This document shows positions 44,977 through 56,270 of a stretch of DNA of 64,000 nt, piece after piece (within the stretch, counting starts at the first letter, position 1; every line of letters begins with the position of its first letter). The notes under the pieces were generated by a model. It was not told the origin of the DNA, ran no database searches, and saw nothing but the letters and a program-made list of their open reading frames with translations. Source of the stretch: Isoetes taiwanensis (taxonomy: Eukaryota > Streptophyta > Lycopodiopsida > Isoetales > Isoetaceae); contig JAJEKV010000330.1 in assembly GCA_021234155.1 (NCBI GenBank), positions 188,001 through 252,000 on the forward strand, in the 5' to 3' direction. The position numbers and the translations under genes are program-made.

Positions 44977-47915
44977 CTAGTAAAATGCCCACCGTTGGTG
45001 GGCTTTTGTTAGATATGCAAAAGTCGAGTTCATCAATTCAAAAGTAGCAATTACTATAACGAAATGTTTATCACCATCAAATTCCGCCCTCTTTTAACTC
45101 GTTTTTAAAAAGCAAAAGAAGCTGTCGATGTGTGTCGGTGTTTCTGCCTCCTCTATTTTTGCACTGCACAGCATCGTGCCATAACTCTTCCTGGATGCCC
45201 AATGCTTCAGCCTTGTAACAAATAAATTGTTGGGCCTTTAATGCGTAAAAATGACCCTACTAAAACCAGTCTTGTAGCCCGCCAAAGCCGGGTTGGGGCC
45301 TTGAAGAGGAAATGGCTCCATTTTGGATCATCTTCATAGACCTAGCTTCATCTTATGTTCTTTCTTTTGCTCAGAACACTCGTCATTTCCAGCATCGGCG
45401 CTACGACTTTCTACTTTTGCTTTTGCATCATCATAAATTAGTTTTCCCTCACAATTAGGATTTTATACTTTTAATTTGCTGTCAATATGTGTGCATTATG
45501 GAAAGAAGAAAGATGGTCGTTGTGACCTTCGTATTACCTTTCATCTTTTGTCTGAAGCTCTGTTGAAGCTTTTGTTTCGACAAAAAGTTTTCTATCAATT
45601 CATGCAGTATTCATGAACTCGAACCAGGCTCTGATACCATTCTATTATAAGCAGCCATGAACTTGTAAACGAATGTACATTGTTGCATGTTTGAGTTTCA
45701 TATATGAAAGTGGTCGTATTAGTGCCGAATGTTATGGTTGTTGTAGTTAAATGTATGCATAAACCAATGGTTGCATTAGGTATAACTTTGAGCTATACAC
45801 ATATTTTTGTATTTTATAGTTGATCTCAACGTCAATAATGTTGTGATTGTACTCAAGTTCAAAGGTGTTTAACGTTGGGTTGCTAGTTGCAAAGAAAAAA
45901 CCATACAATAATGTTGTGATTGTACTCAAGTTCAAAGGTGGTTGCTAATTGCAAAGAAAAAGCCATAGAGGCAAGCTTGCATGATGTGCACATGCATCTG
46001 GCTTTGCAAATTAGAAGAGCGTGACAATGAAGGGAAGACGATTCGTTGCTTCTATTATCTGAAGTTTTCTCCTCCCATTCCCCGCAATCACTATGCTCAA
46101 AGATAAATGATTAATTTATGGATCAACCATGTTGATCAACTTTATGGAAAATGTGAATTGCCACATGTATTGCAAAAGGATTTCAGATACAAACCCATGT
46201 AATAAAAGTGCATTATAGCAGCCCACATCCTTTTGTTGCTAGCAATTTTATTGTCATTTTTATATCAGAAAGAGAAATATCCTTGCTAGATAAGGACATC
46301 CAAGTTTGATAAATCAGATGGCGTAACAAACACACCTGAAGGGTCATTTGCCATTTGAGCTTGATTGGTCGGGACCCGATCTTGGAAGTTAAGCTTCGAA
46401 AGCTTGGTGATGGAAACCCTGTACCCGGCCAGGTGAAGGTCTCTCATAAGATGATAAATATGTCATCCCGCATTTAAAGTTGCATCTTGAGACTCCACCA
46501 ATCCCAATATTTCCAAGCCGGACATTTGTCAACCGCTCATTTAACCACTCACCATCCGTTGATTGGACTTCGGAAGGTCCGGGCTTTTCGTGCATCTTCC
46601 TTTCCGTGATCTTCTTCCTTTCTCTTTAAAGTTTCATTACCTTCCTTTAGGTTGACGATTTCTTGTTTCATTGCATTGTTAACAACCTGTTCCTTTGTCG
46701 ATAATTGCTTGACGTAGCAAGAAGAGCATCTTTGGGAGAGAAGTTGTGCCTTTGATTTCATCTTGCCTTTATTGCCCGCAATTCGGGCCTACAACTTCTC
46801 AATCACCGGTTGCAATTATAATATTCTCGCAGCTAGCATAGCGAATGGCTTTTTCTTCTCGCACACCATGCGGTGATTGAGCTTCTTTCAAGGACTCCTC
46901 GAGACCGGCCCATCGAGATGTTTCAAATTCTAGCTACTTAGACTGTTCCAATGAAGTAAGCTTAATAGTCTATTGTTGAAGCCGCTTAAAAACCTCATTT
47001 TTCTCAACATTTAGGCGGTCTCTCTAGAGAGTGTCAATGTGCATGTCCGATCATTAAGGCATGCTAGGCTTCTAATTTTCGATGAGACACAACATCTTTC
47101 CCTATCTTAACAGGTTGAGGAAGCAATTGTTTTAGCAATCTGCTGACCAAATTCCGTGACATAAGTGAGGGCCGAGAAAAGGAAGCAATTTGTCGACCAC
47201 AGTTTACACACATTGACATTGTAAAAGATTTAAGAGCAAACGAACCTCTTTCATTTGACGCAGATGTCTCTGTCATGCCTTCTTCGGGATCTAGAAGCCC
47301 AATGCTCGCGTGGCGATAAACCTAGCATATATTGATGGTGCCCAAAACCATGGCCTTGTAGTCATCTCCAACCTATTGGCCACAAAAATGGTTCCACCAC
47401 ATCTTTCCCTATCTTAGCGGTTGAGGAAGCAATTGTTTAAGCAATCACGACCAAATTCCGTGGCATAAGTGCAGGCGTAAAAGGAAGCAATTTGTCGACA
47501 CGGTTTACACACATTGACATTGTAAAAGATTTAAGAGCAAACGAACCTCTTTCATTTTGACGGTGTGTCTGCTGTGCCTTCTTCGGGATCTAGAAGCCCA
47601 ATGCCGTGTGGCAGTAAACCTAGCATATATTGATGGTGCCCAAAACCATCGCCTTGTAGTCATCTCCGACCTATTGCCCACAAAAATGGTTCCACCATCG
47701 TTTAAATCCATCGCTGGACAACCGATTTGCGCCGATTTGCCCGGAAATGAGTATGCATGGCTATGGCGATGAAGCAGAGCAGCGCCCGCAAAGTTGGACG
47801 AAATTTTCCTATTCTTATGGTGCTACGGCGTTGGATCTGCAGCCCTAGATCTAAACCGTCCAATCTAGGGCTGGATCCAAATCCAGGAATTACTGTAAAA
47901 CATTATAATATAGGA
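44977..47915 (-). mobile_element. Helitron copy 1 (non-autonomous, 2.94 kb)
   Basis: Rolling-circle transposon read on the minus strand. The 5' end TCCTATATTATAATG is at 47915. The 3' end is a perfect hairpin (44987-45003, GCCCACC/GGTGGGC with a 3-nt loop), six bases, then CTAG at 44977, followed by host T. It has no Rep/helicase. It carries a SAS-6-like fragment, a copia primer-site-like sequence (TGGTATCAGAGCC near 45633-45645 on the minus strand) and an internal tandem repeat of about 305 bp (47090-47395, 47400-47700). It is joined directly to copy 2. Confidence 0.85.
46340..47020 (-). pseudogene. SAS-6-like coiled-coil fragment in Helitron 1
   Basis: Same captured fragment as at 53146-53840 but with many more frame breaks. 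MKQEIVNLKEGNETLKRKEE and WLNERLTNVRLGNIGIGG remain readable. Relative to copy 2, CTG/CAG triplets read CCG/CGG in at least ten places. Confidence 0.5.
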
Positions 47916-48634
47916 CTAGTAAAATGCCCACCGTTGGTGGGCTTTTGTTAGATATGCAAAAGTCGAGTTCATCAATTCAAAAGTAGCAATTACTATAACG
48001 AAATGTTTATCACCATCAAATTCCGCCCTCTTTTAACTCGTTTTTAAAAAGCAAAAGAAGCTGTCGATGTGTGTCGGTGTTTCTGCCTCCTCTATTTTTG
48101 CACTGCACAGCATCGTGCCATAACTCTTCCTGGATGCCCAATGCTTCAGCCTTGTAACAAATAAATTGTTGGGCCTTTAATGCGTAAAAATGACCCTACT
48201 AAAACCAATCTTGTAGCCCGCCAAAGCCGGGTTGGGGCCTTGAAGAGGAAATGGCTCCATTTTGGATCATCTTCATAGACCTAGCTTCATCTTATGTTCT
48301 TTCTTTTGCTCAGAACACTCGTCATTTCCAGCATCGGCGCTACGACTTTCTACTTTTGCTTTTGCATCATCATAAATTAGTTTTCCCTCACAATTAGGAT
48401 TTTATACTTTTAATTTGCTGTCAATATGTGTGCATTATGGAAAGAAGAAAGATGGTCGTTGTGACCTTCGTATTACCTTTCATCTTTTGTCTGAAGCTCT
48501 GTTGAAGCTTTTGTTTCGACAAAAAATTTTCTATCAATTCATGCAGTATTCATGAACTCGAACCAGGCTCAAGAGAAATTTATTGTTCTTCGTGTTTCTG
48601 GGCGATAGTCTGGGCGCCTAAACGCATTTTTCGT

Positions 48635-48862
48635 ATGACAAGAAGCAAGAGGTCTGGGTCTCCTGCCAAAGGAGAACCCAGCGATTCTGATGACATGTAT
48701 AGGATACTCCAGGAGATAAAGGGAGAAATAGCTGATTTGAAAAATCTGATTCATCATCTCAACACCCAAAACAAGGAATTGAAAGCAGAGAATTCCGAGC
48801 TCAAAGCTCTCTTATCCAAACCCCATACCGCAGATCCATTATTCTGGACACAAACCAGGTGA
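48635..48862 (+). CDS. LINE ORF1-like coiled-coil protein
   Basis: 75 codons from ATG 48635: a basic serine-rich start (MTRSKRSGSPAKG), then a leucine-heptad coiled coil (ILQEIKGEIADLKNLIHHL, LKAENSELKALL). Coiled-coil ORF1 proteins of LINEs multimerise and bind element RNA; this one lacks a visible RNA-binding domain and may be truncated by a frame change at about 48860. Confidence 0.5.
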   Translation: MTRSKRSGSPAKGEPSDSDDMYRILQEIKGEIADLKNLIHHLNTQNKELKAENSELKALLSKPHTADPLFWTQTR

Positions 48863-49179
48863 TTGCAGACTTCTTCAAAGGAAGTTATGCATCTATATGA
48901 ACCTCGGGCTACTCATAGTAGGCGACTTGGTAAGCCACAAATCATAACAGACCGATTCTAGTTAAATTCATTTGAGAGGAAGCCGAGTAAAGCGAGTTTT
49001 ACAAAACAGGAGGGTATTGAAGGGCCAAAAAGATCCGGATCGATATGGACTTAACTCGGCACAATTGGAAGTTAAGAAGAAGGAATGGGCGAGAGTAAAG
49101 GAAGCTAGAACAGCAGGTTTTGTGGCATACTTGGATAGAAATGGGAAAAGCGATAGTAACCAAAAAGGAAGAGAGAATA

Positions 49180-52100
49180 GGGACTCGGGACCTTGAGGGT
49201 GCTATCATGGAATGTACATGGTCTTTCACGGGGAAAAATAGATGCAAATATGGCGAGCTCGGTAGAATGGACATGATTATCTTCGGTGAGACTTGGGAGC
49301 ATCAAGCGAGGTCACTTCCTTGCATACCCGGGATTTCTTTGTTGTAGGCTCGGTTTGGAACACTAAAGAACATGTTTGGAGGCGAGGATATGGAGGCATA
49401 GCGGTATATGCCCATGTAGATATTGCTGCCAAAGCAAAGATAGTAGCGAGAACGGTTTTAAGCAACATTTATGGATACAATTAGATCCGGAACACACAAT
49501 ATTTATTCTTTGCATGCTACTATGCTCCATTGTGAACGTCTACAATCAAGTGGGCTTAGAGCAGAGATAACCCACTCCATGATCTCTGCAAAGAAGTTCT
49601 CTTATATAGGGACATGGGAGTAGTATTAGTGGTTGGGGATTTTAATGCGAGCGAAAGAGATGCAAAAGCTATATCATATTTGCAAGAAGAGGATCCGCTT
49701 CTATTGGAAGCAGATGATAACAATTTCCAAAGGCAAATCCACAGATCGATAAAAAACTTCATGGGAGATAGGCTCTTTGGAATTACGTACCATTTGTGGT
49801 CTTAAGATCATGAGCGGTATATCACGCTTTCCACAAAGCGAACACCAAAGACGCGTGCATCACACCATTGGGAGAGAGTGTGGTTGATTACCGCTCTTAT
49901 CACATGAACACATTGACATATTGGATTTGTTTTAAACTCCGGGATAAGCGGCCCGAGTCGGACCATGTGGGTGTATACTTTGAGCTGACCGGGAAATTGA
50001 AAGGCGCAAGGAAATACATCGCTCTCGTTAAAGCTAAAAGCTGGATTATAATAAGAGGAAGAATTATAAAACATGCTTAGAGCGGGCCTTATGCCGGGTT
50101 TCTGGAAGGCAAAGCTCAACCTCGATTCCGGGATGCTTACCGAGACATTGATAAGAGTGGCGGAAGAATGTTTTGGTTACACGAAACATAGAAGGGCAGA
50201 ATGCCTTGCAACAGCCGGTGGGATGCCGAATGCACCGCAGCTAGGAGACAGTTGCCCAAAGGAATTAAGGTAAAACCGAAATGGTACAAGCAAATCGATC
50301 AAAAAAAAAGAGAGCTTATGAACCGAGAAGGCAAGAAGAACTTGGGGGATTGGTTACATAAACATCCGAAAACATTCGAATAAGCTCAGAGGACACATTG
50401 AGTACCAAACAATTAAACGAAGAAGAACTCTTGCAACTCATTAGGTCCTTGTATCATTATGAAGATGCACCCAAAATGGAATCCATTCTTTGTAACAGAG
50501 ACATTTTCACAACCCAAGAGGTTGACATGGCCCCGAGCATTTGAAAATGGCAAATCTGGCAGATCTTGAAGGTCCGTCCCGCAGAGCTTTTGAAATGGGG
50601 TGGTGAAGCCCCTTCACCGTGTTTTAACCGATCGATGAATGCCGCTACCCGAGAAGGTTTACCCGGTTCATGGCAATCAAACAAAGTGGTCCCGGTGCAC
50701 AAATCGAGGTAGTAAAACGGATGTTTGCAATTACAGAACAATTATGGTAGGGAGTCTCTACTCTAAACCGATGGGTGCCGCTAGCTCGAAATTAAGTGAT
50801 TGGGCGAAATGAATGATAAACGCGTGCTTGGCCAAGCGGGTTTCGAGAAGTCGCGATAGTACTTTGGATCACGCCCTTACTTTAAGGGTGCTTTCGTTGA
50901 AAAGGCAAAGAGACCAAAGAAAGCATTGTTCTTGGCATTCATCGATTTCTCCAAAGCCTTTGACACGGTCGGTGAGAGATGAATTGGGCAGCGGGATGAA
51001 AGAGATTGAGTCCCTCCGGGAGATCATGGGTGCAAGATCCCAACCGTATAAAGAAGTCGAGCTGATTACCTTACAACCCTACCAGAGATCCACAAAGACA
51101 ATCGGGGTAAGACAAGGATGTCCTCCGTCACCCACGCTCTTTGGATTGTACATAGATGAATTGCGTGCATGGTTGGAAAGGAACGGTGTTTGCGAGGGGT
51201 TCTACTGGGTGACCACTTGATTAGGTCGCTACTTTTTTGAGATGACTTGGTGTTAATGGCAGAAACACCAGCAGGTCTTCAAAGACATTTGCAAACACTT
51301 AATGAATTCTGCGTGGCAAAAAGAATGAAGGTAAACTTATCCAAATCCAAGGTAATGATTTGTGGTACTGTGGGCAGACCACGTTTCACTTATTGTGGCG
51401 AAACGTTGGAAACGATAAGTCAATACAAATATCTCGGTCTTGAATTCTCGCTAATTATAAGTGGAAAGATTGCATTAAGAGATCTGCAGAGGAGGGAAAG
51501 GAGCCCTATATAGCATGCTTAGACGATGTCATAAGGCATCATTACAAGACTGGAGGCTGAAAAGAATGCTCTTCAAGACGCTGGTTCAAACAGTAGTTCT
51601 TTACGGTGCTCCAATATGGGGCCCTGCTCTATCCAAAGGAATGTGGAAACTGGTCGAAGGCGTCCAAAAGACTTTTTTACAAGAGGAGCTAGGTATCAAG
51701 CAGCAAACACCATACCCCATAATGTTGGCAGAAGCAGGTCTATTACCTCTGGAAGCAGAGGCATTGATCCGCACGATTACATTTGTAAGCGGGATATCCG
51801 CTTCAGGTGATAGCAGGGATTTTGAAGGGAGCTTTGGAATCATCCGTAAATGTGGGTTGGTACAAAGAAGTGTTGGATTGGGCGACCCCGGTAGGACATA
51901 ACAAGTCGGCCGGGATTCGCAAATTGGAGTAAAGGGATATAGTGCGATCCACCCAGTGCTCAAGCGGATCCGGCATAATCCGGGCACCAAAATGACATTC
52001 TACATGTCGAGGTGAACCCCGATGCTTGTGTACTACGATCGGACCTACCTTCAAGCAAGTATCCATTGTCCACGAAGCTGCACCGTTGCCGTTACCGCGA

Positions 52101-52372
52101 CCGGCTCACATAAGCTTCAAGTAGAGATGGGCAGATGGTTTGGCATCCCGCGTGATGAACGGCTTTGCTCTTTGTGTACAGACAGGGTTGTTGAAGACGA
52201 GGAACATGTGTTTTTGTCATGTACAGCATATGCAGGACTCCGTACAAAGTTTGGTATTAATTTCCGTAATTTTCATAGCCTTCTGGATATGGATCCTAAA
52301 AAACTAGGCTGTTATTTTAAGAATATTGAGTCACATAGACTATTTTTGACTCAATTACAACCAGACATGTAA
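49180..52372 (+). pseudogene. LINE endonuclease and reverse transcriptase
   Basis: Many frames are needed. The endonuclease starts near 49197 with a VLSWNVHG-like strand; VVGDFNASERD lies at 49629-49661. The reverse transcriptase shows FIDFSKAFDTV near 50938-50970, GVRQGCPPSPTLFGLYIDEL at 51108-51167, and DDLVLMAETPAGLQRH from 51241, where the preceding Phe-Ala codons are garbled. Thumb-like sequence LVQTVVLYGAPIWGPAL follows at 51580-51630. The C-terminal finger is LCSLCTDRVVEDEEHVFLSC (52165-52225), then a stop at 52370. It is inactive as written, but its density of CCGG/CGG suggests sequence errors. Confidence 0.8.
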
Positions 52373-53145
52373 AGTTTATTTGCTGCTCCATGACCTCAAG
52401 GTCCAAAGGGGCATGATAATAAATATTATTATTATTATTATTATTATTATAAGCAGCCATGAACTTGTAAACAAATGTACATTGTTGCATGTTTGAGTTT
52501 CATATATGAAAGTGGTCGTATTAGTGCCGAATGTTATGGTTGTTGTAGTTAAATGTATGCATAAACCAATGGTTGCATTAGGTATAACTTTGAGCTATAC
52601 ACATATTTTTGTATTTTATAGTTGATCTCAACGTCAATAATGTTGTGATTGTACTCAAGTTCAAAGGTGTTTAACGTTGGGTTGCTAGTTGCAAAGAAAA
52701 AACCATACAATAATGTTGTGATTGTACTCAAGTTCAAAGGTGGTTGCTAATTGCAAAGAAAAAGCCATAGAGGCAAGCTTGCATGATGTGCACATGCATC
52801 TGGCTTTGCAAATTAGAAGAGCGTGACAATGAAGGGAAGACGATTCATTGCTTCTATTATCTGAAGTTTTCTCCTCCCATTCCTGCAATCACTATGCTCA
52901 AAGATAAATGATTAATTTATGGATCAACCATGTTGATCAACTTTATGGAAAATGTGAATTGCCACATGTATTGCAAAAGGATTTCAGATACAAACCCATG
53001 TAATAAAAAGTGCATTATAGCAGCCCACATCCTTTTGTTGCTAGCAATTTTATTGTCATTTTTTATATCAGAAAGAGAAATATCCTTGCTAGATAAGGAC
53101 ATCCAAGTTTGATAAATCAGATGGCAGAACAAACACACTGAAGGG

Positions 53146-53840
53146 TCATTTGCCATTTGAGCTTGATTGGCTGGGACCTGCATACTGTGAAGTTAAGCTT
53201 CGAAAGCTTGGTGATGGAAACCCTGTACCAGCAGGTGAAGGTCTCTCATAAGATGATAAATATGTCATCCCAGATTTAAAGTTGCATCTTGAGACTCCAC
53301 CAATCCCAATATTTCCAAGCTGGACATTTGTCAACTGCTCATTTAACCACTCAGTCATCTGTTGATTGGACTTCAGAAGGTCCTGGGCTTTCTGCATCTT
53401 CCTTTCCAGATCTTCTTCCTTTCTCTTTAAAGTTTCATTACCTTCCTTTAGGTTGACGATTTCTTGTTTCATTGCATTGTTAACAACTGTTCCCTTGTCG
53501 ATAATTGCTTGACGTGTAGCAAGAAGAGCATCCTGCTGGGAGAGAAGTTGTGCCTTTGATTTCATCTTGCCTTGTTTGCCCGCAATTCAGTCTACAACTT
53601 CTCAATCAGCTGGTTGCAATTATAATATTCTGCAGCAGTAACAGTAGCTTTCTCTTCTGCACACCATGCAGCTGATTGAGCTTCTTTCAAGGACTCCTCG
53701 AGACTGGCCCATCGAGATGTTTCAAATTCTAGCTACTTAGACTGTTCCAATGAAGTAAGCTTAATAGTCTATTGTTGAAGCTGCTTAAAAACCTCATTTT
53801 TCTCAACATTTAGGCAGTCTCTCTAGAGAGTGTCAATGTG
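53146..53840 (-). pseudogene. SAS-6-like coiled-coil fragment captured by Helitron 2
   Basis: The minus-strand open frame 53565-53146 (139 codons) plus upstream sequence to 53840 reads SLEESLKEAQSAAWCAEEKA, NQLIEKL-TELRANKARMKSK, LKRKEEDLERKMQKAQDLLK and SNQQMTEWLNEQLTNVQLG. The run from NxLIxKLQxELR to SNxxxxWLNxQL matches the C-terminal coiled coil of SAS-6, the centriole cartwheel protein. Two in-frame stops (TAG/TAA at Gln positions) lie upstream. The orientation equals that of the Helitron, as is usual for captured genes. Assignment is from memory of the family. Confidence 0.55.
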
Positions 53841-54889
53841 CATGTCTGATCATTAAGGCATGCTAGGCTTCTAATTTTCCGATGAGACACAACATCTTTC
53901 CCTATCTTAACAGTTGAGGAAGCAATTGTTTTAGCAATCTGCTGACCAAATTCCAGGACATAAGTGCAGGCCAGAAAAGGAAGCAATTTGCTGACACAGT
54001 TTACACACATTGACATTGTAAAAGATTTAAGAGCAAACGAACCTCTTTCATTTGACGCAGATGTCTCTGTCATGCCTTCTTCGGGATCTAGAAGCCCAAT
54101 GCTCTGTGGCAGTAAACCTAGCATATATTGATGGTGCCCAAAACCATGGCCTTGTAGTCATCTCCAACCTATTGCCCACAAAAATGGTTCCACCACATCT
54201 TTCCCTATCTTAGCAGTTGAGGAAGCAATTGTTTAAGCAATCTGCTGACCAAATTCCAGGGCATAAGTGCAGGCCAGAAAAGGAAGCAATTTGCTGACAC
54301 AGTTTACACACATTGACATTGTAAAAGATTTAAGAGCAAACGAACCTCTTTCATTTGACGCAGGTGTCTCTGTCGTGCCTTCTTCAGGATCTAGAAGCCC
54401 AATGCTCTGTGGCAGTAAACCTAGCATATATTGATGGTGCCCAAAACCATCGCCTTGTAGTCATCTCCGACCTATTGCCCACAAAAATGGTTCCACCATC
54501 GTTTAAATCCATCGCTGGACAACCGATTTGCGCCGATTTGCCCGGAAATGAGTATGCATGGCTATGGCGATGAAGCAGAGCAGCGCCCGCAAGTTGGACG
54601 AAATTTTCCTATTCTTATGGTGCTACGGCGTTGGATCTGCAGCCCTAGATCTAAACCGTCCAATCTAGGGCTGGATCCAAATCCAGGAATTACTGTAATA
54701 ATATATAGGATAGGATGGGCTTTTTCAAATCTTATCCGGCCCAAAGCTTATCATGTGCAGAGCAGACTAGACAGGAGCTTTAGAAGAGGTTGTTTTTGGA
54801 TTGGAGAGGATATTGTAGATTGGGAGGCTGATATGTGCCAAGGACGTGGCATATATCAGAGGCGCCTATTCGTGACGTGTTATTGGGGA

Positions 54890-54896
54890 TATAAAA
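54890..54896 (+). promoter_or_regulatory. TATA box of the inhibitor gene
   Basis: TATAAAA 52 bases before the ATG at 54942. GACGTGGC (54843-54850, G-box/ABRE-like) and TGACGTGT (54873-54880) lie just upstream. These fit a stress- or hormone-responsive plant promoter, but only the TATA spacing is solid. Confidence 0.6.
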
Positions 54897-54941
54897 GAAG
54901 GGGAGGGAAGGCTTTATTCTGCACTCTGCCTTCAATTTATA

Positions 54942-55259
54942 ATGGCAACTAAAATGGGGCTCCTCATGCTCATGGCGGTTATTCTGCTCTGTTACAAAAG
55001 CGATGCGGGTCTGGTTTGCAGACCCAATTCCGAGTGTTGCCCCAAAAGCAAGTTCTGTGAGGCTGGCAAATTTTGCACAGTCTGCGACCGTTCTCTGAAT
55101 CCATATTGCTGGTGCACCGGACCTTCTTCAGATTGCCACCCAGATTCGAGCTGCTGCTCCGATCAGGACTGTCCCCAGGGAAGTTCTTGCAGTATTTGCA
55201 CCAAAAGCATCCCGCCCTTATGCCGCTGCTCTGGTGGCTATCTCGATGCCGATAACTAG
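54942..55259 (+). CDS. Bowman-Birk-like double-headed protease inhibitor, secreted
   Basis: Intact single-exon gene of 105 codons. Residues 1-23 form a signal peptide (MATKMGLLMLMAVILLCYKS then DAG). The mature part has two homologous eight-cysteine modules: Cys26-Cys58 (C-x5-CC-x5-C-x5-C-x2-C-x7-C-x-C) and Cys65-Cys96 (same with x4). Each ends in a nine-residue loop of Bowman-Birk form: C48-DRSLNPY-C56 (P1 Arg50) and C86-TKSIPPL-C94 (P1 Lys88), followed by CWC and CRC. CTKSxPPxC is the canonical trypsin-binding loop. It would block trypsin-like proteases outside the cell, probably in defence. It starts about 230 bp from the Helitron end and has its own TATA box. Classical Bowman-Birk inhibitors are known from legumes and grasses, with reports from Selaginella. 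Confidence 0.8.
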   Translation: MATKMGLLMLMAVILLCYKSDAGLVCRPNSECCPKSKFCEAGKFCTVCDRSLNPYCWCTGPSSDCHPDSSCCSDQDCPQGSSCSICTKSIPPLCRCSGGYLDADN

Positions 55260-55704
55260 CTTACTCTATTACCATATATGTATTATATTACTCTGCCGAA
55301 TATTAGTTTGTATTTCTACTACCTTACACTGGCATAAGTAATCCACGTGATTTCTCCAAGCTTATGCAAATAACATTTAAATTTTGTGGTTTATGTTCTA
55401 GTGCGTGCTAATAAATTTTGTGGTTTATGTTCAAGTGCGTGCTTATAATTGGGACACCATCATGTTTAAACCAGCTTGAACCTCGAGAACTCTTCTAAGT
55501 CCATATGTTTTAATTTCTTCTTCTTTTTTTAGCACGTTTGCACAAACGCAAGTGGACACTTTGAAGCAATTTCAGAGTGTCCACGTTGCTGCCAGGTGGG
55601 ATTTTTGTGCAGGTGGGTGATGTTTCCGTCGTTGGATTTGATCTACGGCATGAAAAATTCATGAAAATTCCAGAGTGGATAGCAGCGTGGGAAGTTATCC
55701 GGCC
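55260..55704 (+). other. 3' flank of the inhibitor gene
   Basis: AT-rich, no ORF of note. A tandem duplication of about 33 bp (AAATTTTGTGGTTTATGTTC) at 55379-55444. Confidence 0.6.
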
Positions 55705-55954
55705 TGCCTGAATCCGTTGTTTGGGCTCATATCAAATCTACCAAGTATTGGAATAAGAGGTTTGTACCGAGGTTCAGTTCCTGCCATTCTTGGTCAATTT
55801 GCAAGGTATTCGGTTGTCACGTTTATCCTTCTTTTATCTCCTTTTTCTTTGCTAATGGCAATTTTCTGTTTTTAGTCACGGATTGCGTACTGGGGTATTT
55901 GAATCAAGCAAGCTTTTGTTAACTAATTTTGCACCCACGATTTCACAAATGCAG
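55705..55954 (+). pseudogene. mitochondrial carrier fragment (two exons)
   Basis: Exon 55705-55805 reads ISNLPSIGIRGLYRGSVPAI then LGQFA. A 70-bp intron (GT 55806, AG 55875) follows, and exon 55876-55954 gives SHGLRTGVFESSKLLLTNFA then PTISQMQ before a GTACG donor. Joined across the intron the frame is exact. GIRGLYRG...LG is the mitochondrial-carrier repeat signature, and the sequence fits a plant substrate-carrier subfamily, function unspecified. It encodes roughly one sixth of a normal carrier of about 300 residues, so it is a fragment. Confidence 0.7.
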
Positions 55955-56054
55955 GTACGACTATTGCATTTTATATTTAGCTCAAGTGTTAGGACTAATA
56001 GCGCAGCGATGACATTACCATAATGAAATCCAAATTGATTTCAAACATGTGTTG

Positions 56055-56270
56055 TCCATAGCACCAATATGTATGGCAAATGTGGCAGTACCTTAGGCAT
56101 GGAAGGTGTTTTCAAAAATGTCTCAGAGGGATGTTGTTCTGTGGACAACAATGATTGCTATCTGTGGGGAACATGGATATTACAAGGAGGCCCTTGACCT
56201 CTTTCAAAAAATGCAATTGGATGGTGTTCCTCCAAACAAGATCAATTTTGTGGCAGTTTTGAATTCATTT
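56055..56270 (+). pseudogene. PPR protein fragment 1
   Basis: Reads NMYGKCGST and then, open, KNVSQRDVVLWTTMIAICGE and EALDLFQKMQLDGVPPNKIN: about two pentatricopeptide repeats of the PLS type. PPR proteins bind organelle RNA. The similarity stops abruptly near 56270. Confidence 0.75.

Larger units (their letters stand above)
48570..52447 (+). mobile_element. non-L1 LINE with (TTA)n tail, inserted in Helitron 2
   Basis: Inserted after GAACCAGGCTC in a segment still intact in Helitron 1 (45640-45655). About 12 bp of target are missing and no clear duplication is seen. It carries a short coiled-coil ORF, an endonuclease region and a reverse transcriptase with an unusual C-terminal finger, and ends in (ATT)n at about 52422-52447 instead of poly(A). 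The protein features differ from the L1 element at 20002-23510, suggesting a different LINE clade. Confidence 0.8.
47916..54710 (-). mobile_element. Helitron copy 2 (non-autonomous), with nested LINE
   Basis: Same element as copy 1, about 2.9 kb without the LINE at 48570-52447. The 5' end TCCTATATATTATTACAG is at 54710, preceded by host A. The 3' end has hairpin 47926-47942 and CTAG at 47916, and the next base is already the TC of copy 1. The pair as a whole is inserted between A and T, the Helitron target. The internal ~305-bp repeat is at 53890-54194 and 54199-54497. Confidence 0.85.

Noticed and set aside
45620-45650. TGGTATCAGAGCC on the minus strand as a separate copia element
   Set aside because: No LTR or coding domain next to it; it is a small fragment carried in both Helitron copies.
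47505-47951. ORFs at the 5' part of Helitron 1 on both strands
   Set aside because: Not maintained in the same frame in Helitron 2 and no domain seen.
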